Notes under the pieces: generated by a model | Told to the model about the DNA's origin: nothing | Seen by the model: only the letters and a program-made list of their open reading frames with translations | The model's database searches: none | Part shown: one piece after another, positions 35,348-42,455 of the stretch | How positions within the stretch are numbered: the first letter of the stretch is position 1 | How the letters are laid out: each line of letters starts with the position of its first letter | DNA from: SELP01 sp035969385 | GTDB lineage: Bacteria; Pseudomonadota; Alphaproteobacteria; Rhodobacterales; Rhodobacteraceae | Assembly (NCBI RefSeq): GCF_035969385.1 | Contig: NZ_JAYKKJ010000007.1 | Coordinates: forward strand, 1 to 64,000 | Length of the DNA stretch: 64,000 bases | Direction: 5' to 3' | Program-made: the position numbers and the translations under genes

Positions 35348-36529
35348 ATGGCATCGAAATATTCCAACATGACTGTCCGGGCCTACCGCCGCGAAAACGG
35401 CCGGGTCGGTGTCCGCAACCACGTCGTCATCCTGCCCGTGGACGACATTTCCAACGCCGCCTGCGAGGCCGTGGCCAACAACGTCAAGGGCACCATGGCG
35501 ATCCCGCACGCCTATGGCCGTCTGCAATTCGGCGAAGACCTTGAACTGCACTTCCGCACCATGATCGGCACCGGGGCCAACCCGAACGTCGCCGCCGTTG
35601 TCGTGATCGGGATCGAACCGGGCTGGACCAAGCGCATCGCCGACGGCATCCGCGCCACCGGCAAGCCGGTCGCCGAGTTTTCCATCGAACAGAACGGCGA
35701 TTTCGAAACCATCCGCCGCGCCTCCTGGGCGGCGAAGGATTTCGTGCACATGACCTCGGAATACCAGCGCGAGGAATGCTCGATCTCCGAACTCTGGGTC
35801 TCGACCAAATGCGGTGAATCCGACACCACCACCGGTCTCGGCTCCTGCCCGACCGTCGGCAACATGTATGATAAGCTGCTGCCCGAAGGGATCACCGGCT
35901 TCTTCGGCGAAACCTCGGAAATCACCGGGGCGGAACACATCTGCCAGAAGCGCGCGATCAACGAAGAGGTCGGCGAGCGTTGGTACAAGATGTGGAAAGC
36001 CTATCAGGACGACGTGATCTTTGCCCACCAGACCGACGACCTGTCGGACAGCCAGCCCACCAAGGGCAACATCGAAGGCGGCTTGACCACCATCGAGGAA
36101 AAGGCGCTGGGCAACCTTGAAAAGATCGGCCGGACCTCGAAGTTCATCGACATTCTTGAACCTGCCGAACAGCCGAAGTCGGGCAATGGCCTTTACTTCA
36201 TGGACTCCTCTTCGGCGGCTGCCGAATGTGTGACCCTGATGGCTGCCGGTGGTGCCGTGATCCACACCTTCCCCACCGGGCAGGGCAACGTGGTCGGCAA
36301 CCCGATCGTCCCGGTGATCAAGATCACCGCCAACCCGCGCACCGTGCGCACCATGTCCGAGCATGTGGACGTGGACGTGTCCGGTATCCTGCGCCGCGAA
36401 CAGACCATCGACGAGGCGGGCGACGCCCTGATCGAGATGATCTGCCGCACCGCGAATGGCCGCAACACTGCTGCCGAAGCGCTGGGCCATCGGGAATTTT
36501 CGATGACGAAGCTGTATCGCAGCGCCTAA
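35348..36529 (+). CDS. suyB: Sulfolactate sulfo-lyase subunit SuyB
   Basis: Large subunit of the (R)-sulfolactate sulfo-lyase, an iron-dependent UxaA-family enzyme. The 393-residue protein begins TVRAYRRENGRVGVRNHV. Likely iron/substrate cysteines occur in ISNAACEAVANN (near residue 40), VSTKCGESD and LGSCPTVGN near residue 160-172, and SAAAECVTLMA near residue 295. The adjacent suyA and absence of uronate genes point to sulfolactate rather than altronate. Sulfite produced here must be exported or oxidised; a YeiH-type exporter follows two genes downstream. Confidence 0.92.
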   Translation: MASKYSNMTVRAYRRENGRVGVRNHVVILPVDDISNAACEAVANNVKGTMAIPHAYGRLQFGEDLELHFRTMIGTGANPNVAAVVVIGIEPGWTKRIADGIRATGKPVAEFSIEQNGDFETIRRASWAAKDFVHMTSEYQREECSISELWVSTKCGESDTTTGLGSCPTVGNMYDKLLPEGITGFFGETSEITGAEHICQKRAINEEVGERWYKMWKAYQDDVIFAHQTDDLSDSQPTKGNIEGGLTTIEEKALGNLEKIGRTSKFIDILEPAEQPKSGNGLYFMDSSSAAAECVTLMAAGGAVIHTFPTGQGNVVGNPIVPVIKITANPRTVRTMSEHVDVDVSGILRREQTIDEAGDALIEMICRTANGRNTAAEALGHREFSMTKLYRSA

Positions 36530-36536
36530 GATAAGG

Positions 36537-36565
36537 GGCGGGCGGCCCATCGCCGCCCGCCTTTT
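36537..36565 (+). terminator. Terminator or attenuator between suyB and the ComC-like gene
   Basis: GGCGGGCGGC (36537-36546) pairs with GCCGCCCGCC (36552-36561) over a five-base loop and is followed by TTTT. It lies eight bases after the suyB stop and seven before the next start, so it probably lowers expression of the downstream genes relative to suyAB. Confidence 0.75.
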
Positions 36566-36571
36566 GACAGG

Positions 36572-37585
36572 ATGACCGCACCCACAGAAACCCTTACCCT
36601 GTCCGAGGCGACAGACCTCTTGCACCGGGCATTTGCCGCCAGCGGCGCGCCTGAACCGGTAGCGCTGTCCGTGGCCCGCGCCCTTGTCGCGGCCGAGGCG
36701 GAAGGGCAGGTGGGGCACGGGTTTTCCCGCCTGACGGATTATGTCGCGCAGATGCAGGCGGGCAAAGTGCGCGCCGATGCCACCCCCGAACTGACCCGCA
36801 CCGGCCCCGCCGCCCTGCATGTGGATGCGGGGTTCGGCTTTGCCTATCCGGCCATGGATCTTGGGATCGAGGCGGGACTTGGGGCCGCGCAGGAGTACGG
36901 CACCGCCTCCGTTGCCATTTCCCGATCGCACCATTGCGGCGCCCTGTCAGTGCAGGTGGACCGGATCGCCCGCGCCGGAATGGTCGGGCTGATGGTGGCG
37001 AACACGCCAAAGGCGATGGCCCCTTGGGGCGCGAAAACCCCCCTGTTCGGCACCAACCCAATTGCATTTTCTGCACCGCGCCCGGACGGGCCGCCGCTGG
37101 TCATCGATCTGTCCCTGTCGAATGTCGCGCGGGGCAAGGTGATGAACGCGAAGAAGACCGGCCAGCCGATCCCGGAAGGATGGGCGCTGGACCGCGACGG
37201 CAACCCCACGACCGACCCCGAAGCCGCGCTGGCCGGGTCGATGGTGCCAATTGGCGGGGCCAAGGGCACGGCGCTTGCCCTGATGGTCGAGGTTCTGGCC
37301 GCCGTTCTGACCGGCGCGCAGTTCAGTTCCGAAATGTCATCCTTTCTATCCGCCGAAGGGCCGCCGCCCGGCGCGGGCCAGTTCCTGCTGATCATGCGGC
37401 CCGGTGACCCTGCCGCCTTCGCGGCCCGGATCGAGACGCTCCTGTCCCAGATTGCAGCGATGGACGGCGCACGGTTGCCGGGTCAACGACGACTTGCCGC
37501 GCTGGCGAAATCGCAGGCCGAGGGGCTGACCATTCCGCGTGCCTATACCGACGCCGCCCGCGCGATGGCGGTTGCCGCCTCCTGA
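36572..37585 (+). CDS. comC: LDH2/MDH2-family dehydrogenase, ComC-like sulfolactate dehydrogenase
   Basis: A 337-residue NAD(P)-dependent oxidoreductase of the malate/L-lactate dehydrogenase family 2. The family catalytic histidine is in RSHHCGALS near residue 117, and FGTNPIAFSAP near residue 156 and KGTALALMVEVLA near 231 are typical. ComC homologues reduce sulfopyruvate to (R)-sulfolactate or the reverse. Placed after suyAB, it would link sulfopyruvate with the SuyAB substrate. Whether the enzyme works here as a racemising partner or as a feeder from another sulfonate route is not visible. Another member of the same family (for example ureidoglycolate dehydrogenase) cannot be excluded by sequence alone. 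Confidence 0.78.
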   Translation: MTAPTETLTLSEATDLLHRAFAASGAPEPVALSVARALVAAEAEGQVGHGFSRLTDYVAQMQAGKVRADATPELTRTGPAALHVDAGFGFAYPAMDLGIEAGLGAAQEYGTASVAISRSHHCGALSVQVDRIARAGMVGLMVANTPKAMAPWGAKTPLFGTNPIAFSAPRPDGPPLVIDLSLSNVARGKVMNAKKTGQPIPEGWALDRDGNPTTDPEAALAGSMVPIGGAKGTALALMVEVLAAVLTGAQFSSEMSSFLSAEGPPPGAGQFLLIMRPGDPAAFAARIETLLSQIAAMDGARLPGQRRLAALAKSQAEGLTIPRAYTDAARAMAVAAS

Positions 37586-37598
37586 CGAAAGTTTTCCC

Positions 37599-38618
37599 AT
37601 GAATACCACCCTGACGAATGGCCTGATGCAGCGGGCAAATACGCTCTTTCCGGGTCTGCTTGTCGCGGTGATCATCGCGCTTGCCAGCCGCTTTGTGGCC
37701 GAACACTACGGCGCCCCGGCAATGCTTCTGGCGCTATTGTTCGGCATGTCGCTGAACTTTCTGGGGTCCGAGGCCCGGACCCGGCCCGGCATCGACTTCG
37801 GCTCGCGCCAGGTGCTGCGGCTGGGCGTCGCCCTTCTTGGGGTGCGGATCAGTGCCGACATGCTGGGGGTTCTGGGCTGGGACGTGATCGGGCTGGTCGT
37901 TGCCGGGGTAGGGGCAACCATCGGGTTCGGACTTTTGTCGTCACGCCTGTTTGGCTTCCGCTACCGTTTTGCCTTCCTGTCCTCGGGGGCGGTGGCGATT
38001 TGCGGGGCCTCTGCCGCCATGGCCATCGCCGCGATCCTTCCCAAGGACGACCGGTCCGAGGAACGGCTCATCTTCACCGTGGTCGGGGTCACGCTTCTGT
38101 CCACGGTCGCGATGATCCTTTACCCCGTGTTGGCGCAATTCATGGGGTTTGACGACCGGACGACGGGGATCTTCATCGGGGCCACGGTGCATGACGTGGC
38201 GCAGGTGGTGGGAGCGGGGTTTTCGGTGTCCGAGGAAACCGGCAACGTCGCAACCCTCGTCAAGCTTCTGAGGGTGGTGATGCTGGCCCCTGTGGTCATA
38301 ATCGCGGCCATGGTGATCCGCGCGGCCGCCGGTGGGGGCGAGGTCGGGGGCAAACGCCCGCCGCTGGTGCCGCATTTCGTGATGGGGTTCATCGGGTTGG
38401 CGGCGCTGGGCGTGGCGGGGCTGCTGCCCGCCGGGGTCACCGCCGCGGCCTCCGAAGGGTCGCGCTGGCTCTTGCTGATCGCCATCGGGTCGGTTGGGCT
38501 CAAGACCCTGCCCAAGGACATCCTGAACGTCGGCACCACGGCGGCGCTGTTCCTCGTGGCCGAGACAGCCTTTCTCGCGCTCTTCATCGTGGTCGGGCTG
38601 ACCGCTCTTGCCCCGTGA
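37599..38618 (+). CDS. YeiH/UPF0324-family putative sulfite or sulfate exporter
   Basis: A 339-residue membrane protein with about ten helices of the UPF0324 (YeiH) family. Visible family segments include LLALLFGMSLNFL near residue 49, LRLGVALLGVRIS near 78, AICGASAAMAIAA near 133 and GATVHDVAQVVGAGFSVS near residue 193. The family is regularly found with sulfite-releasing lyases (Xsc, SuyAB, CuyA) and is presumed to expel sulfite or sulfate; that is contextual. The start at 37599 lies 13 bases after the comC-like stop. The gene ends the sulfolactate operon. Confidence 0.85.
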   Translation: MNTTLTNGLMQRANTLFPGLLVAVIIALASRFVAEHYGAPAMLLALLFGMSLNFLGSEARTRPGIDFGSRQVLRLGVALLGVRISADMLGVLGWDVIGLVVAGVGATIGFGLLSSRLFGFRYRFAFLSSGAVAICGASAAMAIAAILPKDDRSEERLIFTVVGVTLLSTVAMILYPVLAQFMGFDDRTTGIFIGATVHDVAQVVGAGFSVSEETGNVATLVKLLRVVMLAPVVIIAAMVIRAAAGGGEVGGKRPPLVPHFVMGFIGLAALGVAGLLPAGVTAAASEGSRWLLLIAIGSVGLKTLPKDILNVGTTAALFLVAETAFLALFIVVGLTALAP

Positions 38619-38869
38619 CGCGAGCAGGGCGTTCGACTATCTGGATAGATATCTGTTCTCAACTGGACCTAACCTTCGCCGGGCGCTGAGTCATAGTGAC
38701 CTAGGGTAAGCGTTGTCGCGGGCACCCGAGGCGGGATCGTCTTTCGACCCGCCGGACCGTCCGCGCCGGCTGTGCATCTGGCACCGGCACGACGTGTCAT
38801 CCCGGCGCATTGCGGAAGTCGGCAACCGGGATCGGCCGGTGTCTTTTCCGCAGCGCCGAAACGGCTGGT

Positions 38870-38883
38870 CCAAACATGTTTGG
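38870..38883. promoter_or_regulatory. Perfect palindrome, possible operator
   Basis: CCAAACATGTTTGG is an exact 14-base inverted repeat about 310 bases upstream of the importer and 20 bases ahead of a small open frame. No regulator is encoded next to it, so its partner is unknown. Confidence 0.4.
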
Positions 38884-38902
38884 CCATCAGGAACAGGAGG
38901 CG

Positions 38903-39133
38903 ATGATACGACCCGGCTTTCCCGTGAATGAAAGTTCAAGCGATGACTCAGGATCAGCCTATATGATCTTGAAAAGGAATGGAAAAGAGAACGTCCGAAC
39001 GGAGCCAATTTTCATCATCGCAGGGCGCTTTGAAGATGGAAAATTCGGTCGGCATAATTGCTGCGGCGCGGCGGATAATCTTTGGACGCAGGCGTTGCCG
39101 CACAGGCCCCGGGGCTTTAGGCTGACGGGGTGA
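38903..39133 (+). CDS. Possible 76-residue protein
   Basis: ATG at 38903 preceded by a strong AGGAGG (38896-38901 region) opens a 76-residue frame ending at the TGA 39131-39133. It has no signal peptide or membrane helix, contains a C-C pair (HNCCGAAD), and resembles nothing I know. Its codons are more A+T-rich than neighbouring genes. It may be chance; the ribosome binding site is the only positive sign. Confidence 0.25.
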   Translation: MIRPGFPVNESSSDDSGSAYMILKRNGKENVRTEPIFIIAGRFEDGKFGRHNCCGAADNLWTQALPHRPRGFRLTG

Positions 39134-39191
39134 ACAACAAAAAGCCAGCCGGGGACACGCCGGAAATGGTGGTTCTAAAACAAGGGAGAAA

Positions 39192-40199
39192 ATGATGAAG
39201 ATTGGACGTTTCAAGAATACGGTTGCGACCATTGCAACCGGGGCCGCGATGCTGATGGGCGCGCAGGCCATGGCGGAGGAAATCACGGTCGCCTACTTCC
39301 TCGAATGGCCGATGCCGTTCGAATACGCCAAGCAGATGGGCACCTATGAAGAAGCCCTTGGCGTAGACATCAACTGGGTCAGCTTTGAATCCGGCGTGAA
39401 GATGTCGGCCGCCATGGCGTCGGGCGATGTGCAACTGTCGGTCAGCCAGGGTGTGCCGCCCTTCGTGGTCGCCACCTCTGCCGGGCAGGACCTTCAGATC
39501 CTCGACGTTGCCGTGTCCTATGCCGACAACGACAACTGCGTGGTCCGGGCCGAGCTTGAGATTGACAAGACCAACGCCGGGGAACTGGCCGGTCGTCGCG
39601 TGGCCGTGCCGCTGGGCACCGCCGCGCACTACGGGTTCCTGAACCAAATGAACCACTTCGGCGTCGATGTGGCGTCGATGGACGTGGTCGATATGGACCC
39701 GCCAGATGGTGCGGCTGCCTTCGCGCAGGGCGCGGTTGACATGTTCTGTGGCTGGGGCGGATCGCTGCGCCGCGCGCTGGAACATGGCAACGTGCTTCTG
39801 ACGGGCGCGGAAAAGACCGATCTTGGCATTCTCGTCTTCGACGTGACCTCGGGCCCGGCGGATTGGGTTGCCGAAAACGGCGATCTGGTTGCCGCCTTCC
39901 TGAAGGTGACCGCCGATGCCAACGCCATGTGGGCCGATCCGGCGAACCACGCGGAAATGCTGCCGCTGATCGCAAAGGATGCGGGCATGTCGGAAGAAGC
40001 GACGATGGAAACCATTTCCACCTTCGTCTTCCCCACCATCGAAGAACAGCTGAGCCCGACCTGGCTGGGTGGCAACGCGCAGGCCTTCATGAAGGGCGTC
40101 GCCGACGTCTTTGTCGAGGCGGGGTCGATCGACGGTGCGCTGGACACATATGAAAACGCGGTGAACACCGGCCCGCTCGCGGCTGCCGCTGACATGTAA
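39192..40199 (+). CDS. tauA: TauA-like sulfonate ABC transporter binding protein
   Basis: Periplasmic substrate-binding protein of a taurine/alkanesulfonate-type ABC importer. The 335-residue precursor has a Sec signal peptide (to AMAEE near residue 30), then AYFLEWPMPFEYAK as in roseobacter TauA proteins, GVPPFVVATSAG near 90, RRVAVPLGTAAHY near 135 and GWGGSLRRAL near 190. GGGAG precedes the start codon (a second ATG follows at once). Its position beside the DHPS/sulfolactate genes supports a sulfonate substrate; taurine is the best guess, since no taurine-degrading genes (tpa, xsc, tauXY) are in the window. Confidence 0.82.
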   Translation: MMKIGRFKNTVATIATGAAMLMGAQAMAEEITVAYFLEWPMPFEYAKQMGTYEEALGVDINWVSFESGVKMSAAMASGDVQLSVSQGVPPFVVATSAGQDLQILDVAVSYADNDNCVVRAELEIDKTNAGELAGRRVAVPLGTAAHYGFLNQMNHFGVDVASMDVVDMDPPDGAAAFAQGAVDMFCGWGGSLRRALEHGNVLLTGAEKTDLGILVFDVTSGPADWVAENGDLVAAFLKVTADANAMWADPANHAEMLPLIAKDAGMSEEATMETISTFVFPTIEEQLSPTWLGGNAQAFMKGVADVFVEAGSIDGALDTYENAVNTGPLAAAADM

Positions 40200-40208
40200 G
40201 ACCTTCGT

Positions 40209-40234
40209 GGAGGGGCGGGTTGTCCCGCCCCTCC
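40209..40234 (+). other. Intercistronic hairpin between tauA and tauB
   Basis: GGAGGGGCGGG (40209-40219) pairs with CCCGCCCCTCC (40224-40234) over a four-base loop. The following CCGTTTC is not a real T-run, so partial termination or transcript stabilisation is likely, giving excess binding protein. Confidence 0.7.
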
Positions 40235-40297
40235 CGTTTCGGCCGGACGCACGGCTGTGCGCCCGAAAATCCCACACGTGCGAAAGCAAAGGCCGAT

Positions 40298-41104
40298 ATG
40301 TCGGGACTATCAATTCAGAATATTTCGATGCGCTTCGATCTGCCCAATGGCAGTTCGGTTCAGGCGCTTCAGAACGTGTCGCTTGACCTGAAACCAGGCG
40401 AGCTGATGAGCGTGCTTGGCCCGTCGGGCTGCGGCAAGACCACGCTGTTGAACATCGTCGCGGGGTTTCTGGCCCCGACCGACGGCAAGATCGTGATGAA
40501 TGGCCATACCGTCACCGGCCCCGATGCCGAACGCGGCATGGTGTTCCAGCAGGGCGCGTTGTTCGAATGGATGGACGTGCGGTCCAACGTCAGCTTTGGA
40601 CCCCGCATGAAGGGCCAGTCAGAGGTGGAATGGGGCGCGCATGTCGATCATCTTCTCGACGTGACCGGTCTGGGTGATTTCAAGGACAAGGCGATCTACG
40701 AATTGTCCGGCGGGATGCAGCAGCGGGTCGCACTGGCGCGCTGTCTTGCCAATGACCCGGACGTGATCCTGATGGATGAACCGCTGGGCGCGCTGGACGC
40801 GCTGACCCGCGAAAAGATGCAGGGCCTCGTCCTCAAGCTTTGGAAAGAGACCGGCAAGACTATCATCCTGATTACCCATTCGGTGGAAGAGGCGCTTCTG
40901 CTGGGCGAACGGCTTCTGGTCATGGCCCCGCGTCCGGGCCGTATTCACAAGGAATACCGGCTGCCCTTTGCCGATATGGGCGTGGGCGCGGACCTGCGCG
41001 ACGTGAAGAAGGCCGAAGGCTATGCCAGCACGCGTGAAGAAATCCTCGAGATGATCTGGGACATGGAAGAAGAAATCATGGGCCGGACGGAGGCGGAGAA
41101 ATGA
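40298..41104 (+). CDS. tauB: TauB-like ABC transporter ATPase
   Basis: A 268-residue ATPase of the taurine/nitrate/sulfonate importer class. Walker A is GPSGCGKTT near residue 43, the Q-loop MVFQQGAL near 83, the signature LSGGMQQR near 136, Walker B VILMDEPLGALDA near 156 and the switch ITHSVEEA near 192. The ATG at 40298 gives the standard N-terminus; the frame upstream of it crosses the hairpin. It overlaps the permease gene by four bases (ATGA). Confidence 0.88.
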   Translation: MSGLSIQNISMRFDLPNGSSVQALQNVSLDLKPGELMSVLGPSGCGKTTLLNIVAGFLAPTDGKIVMNGHTVTGPDAERGMVFQQGALFEWMDVRSNVSFGPRMKGQSEVEWGAHVDHLLDVTGLGDFKDKAIYELSGGMQQRVALARCLANDPDVILMDEPLGALDALTREKMQGLVLKLWKETGKTIILITHSVEEALLLGERLLVMAPRPGRIHKEYRLPFADMGVGADLRDVKKAEGYASTREEILEMIWDMEEEIMGRTEAEK

Positions 41105-42375
41105 CCGGGTTTATCATCCTTCTGGTATATGTGGCGATCTTCGTCGGGTCGTTCTTCCTGATCCGTACTTTGGTGCACCGCACCACCAACGATTTCACCT
41201 CGCTCAAGACCGTGACCTTCGGCGATGAAAGCGCGGTGACGTCGAACCGCTGGGCGTCGATCATCTCGGTCCTGACGATCTTTCTGATCTGGGGGTCGTT
41301 TACCGGGTCCAACTGGATCCCCGGCTTCCTCCATGCGCCCGGCCCGTTTGTGGGCGAGACCAGTTTCACCTACACGGTCGAGGCGGCGGATGGATCGCGC
41401 GATGACGCGACCGTGCATGTGCGGGTTGTCGGGTTCGGCGAAGAGACCGCCAATTTCGAGGTCGATCCGGGCGACGGTTTCGCCAAGGATGACGCGGTGT
41501 CAATGAACGCCTCGCGTTCCACGACAATCCTGTTTGACCGCAATGACGAGATCAAGCGCAGCGATGACGCCCGCGTGGTCGCGATCAACGGCGAGGCCAT
41601 CGGGCCGGATACCGGCCTGACGCTGGACGTTGGCCGCTTTGCCCTGACCGACAAGGGCGCGATCAGCTTTGCCCCGCCGTCGGGCCTTCAGATGGAGCCG
41701 ATCTGGCTGCCCCCGCCCGAGGCCGTGGTGTCGCGCGTGATTGAAATTGCCAACGATGGCTATCGTGACAGCACCTTGTGGCGCCACCTTGGCTATTCCC
41801 TGTTCCGGGTTGTGGCCGGGTTCTTCTTCGGGGCGCTTCTGGGCATCCCGCTGGGCTATGCCATGGGCCTTAGCAACTGGTTCCGGGGCTGGTTCGAACC
41901 GATCGTGGAATTCATGCGCCCGGTGCCGCCCCTTGCCCTGATCCCGCTGGTGATCATCTGGTTCGGGATCGGCGAGACGGGCAAGATCATCTTGTTGTTC
42001 CTTGCCTCGCTCTGGATCATGGCCATCGCGGCGCGGGCCGGGGTGTCCGGAGTCAATATCACCAAGGTGCACGCGGCCTATTCGCTTGGTGCGTCCAAGT
42101 TCCAGATCATGCGCCATGTGATCGTGCCCAACTCCTTGCCGGAAATCTTCACCGGCGCCCGCGTGGCAATGGGGGTCTGCTGGGGCACCGTGGTTGCCGC
42201 CGAACTGGTCGCCGCGTCGGAAGGGGCGGGGATGATGATCATGGTCGCGTCCAAGTTCCAGCTGACCGATATCGTGCTGATGGGGATCATCCTGATCGGG
42301 GTGATCGGGTTTGGCATCGATATGCTGATGCGCAAGATCGAACAGGAGCTGGTGCCGTGGAAGGGCCGCAGCTAG
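41101..42375 (+). CDS. tauC: TauC-like ABC permease with extra N-terminal domain
   Basis: A 424-residue inner-membrane permease. The C-terminal half is the usual binding-protein-dependent permease, with the EAA-type loop AYSLGASKFQIMRHVIVPNSLP near residues 322-343 (read as its ends AYSLGAS and VPNSLP). The first about 210 residues are extra: one helix (residues 2-22), a second (near 56-70), then a charged beta-rich region rich in Asp/Thr/Val (about 80-190), and a short PIWLPPPEAV linker before the core, which starts near residue 215. Ordinary TauC is about 270 residues. The extra part probably projects into the periplasm and might contact the binding protein; this is inference. Confidence 0.8.
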   Translation: MTGFIILLVYVAIFVGSFFLIRTLVHRTTNDFTSLKTVTFGDESAVTSNRWASIISVLTIFLIWGSFTGSNWIPGFLHAPGPFVGETSFTYTVEAADGSRDDATVHVRVVGFGEETANFEVDPGDGFAKDDAVSMNASRSTTILFDRNDEIKRSDDARVVAINGEAIGPDTGLTLDVGRFALTDKGAISFAPPSGLQMEPIWLPPPEAVVSRVIEIANDGYRDSTLWRHLGYSLFRVVAGFFFGALLGIPLGYAMGLSNWFRGWFEPIVEFMRPVPPLALIPLVIIWFGIGETGKIILLFLASLWIMAIAARAGVSGVNITKVHAAYSLGASKFQIMRHVIVPNSLPEIFTGARVAMGVCWGTVVAAELVAASEGAGMMIMVASKFQLTDIVLMGIILIGVIGFGIDMLMRKIEQELVPWKGRS

Positions 42376-42398
42376 GCCCTGCGACCCCTTGAAACGCG

Positions 42399-42440
42399 AA
42401 CCGCCCCGCTGGTGTTCCAGCGGGGCGGTTTCGTTTTGGT
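42399..42440. terminator. Terminator between the tauC-like gene and nadE
   Basis: AACCGCCCCGCTGG (42399-42412) pairs perfectly with CCAGCGGGGCGGTT (42417-42430) over a TGTT loop and is followed by TCGTTTTGG. The reverse strand has a weaker T-run (CGCGTTTC), so it may serve both convergent operons. Confidence 0.85.
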
Positions 42441-42455
42441 CGGCCAGAGCTGCGG

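Larger units (their letters stand above)
38619..39191. other. Long leader before the tauA-like gene
   Basis: This 573-base gap separates the exporter from the ABC importer. It holds a perfect 14-base palindrome CCAAACATGTTTGG (38870-38883), listed below, and a small open frame (38903-39133). Otherwise no gene, RNA or repeat is recognised. The rest presumably contains the importer's promoter. Confidence 0.5.

Noticed and set aside
35045..36529. Altronate dehydratase (UxaA)
   Set aside because: UxaA is normally one protein. Here the two parts are separate genes as in SuyAB and lie beside sulfonate genes.
35009..36934. Minus-strand frame of 641 residues across suyAB
   Set aside because: Antisense shadow; the plus strand has complete SuyA, SuyB and a well-placed promoter.
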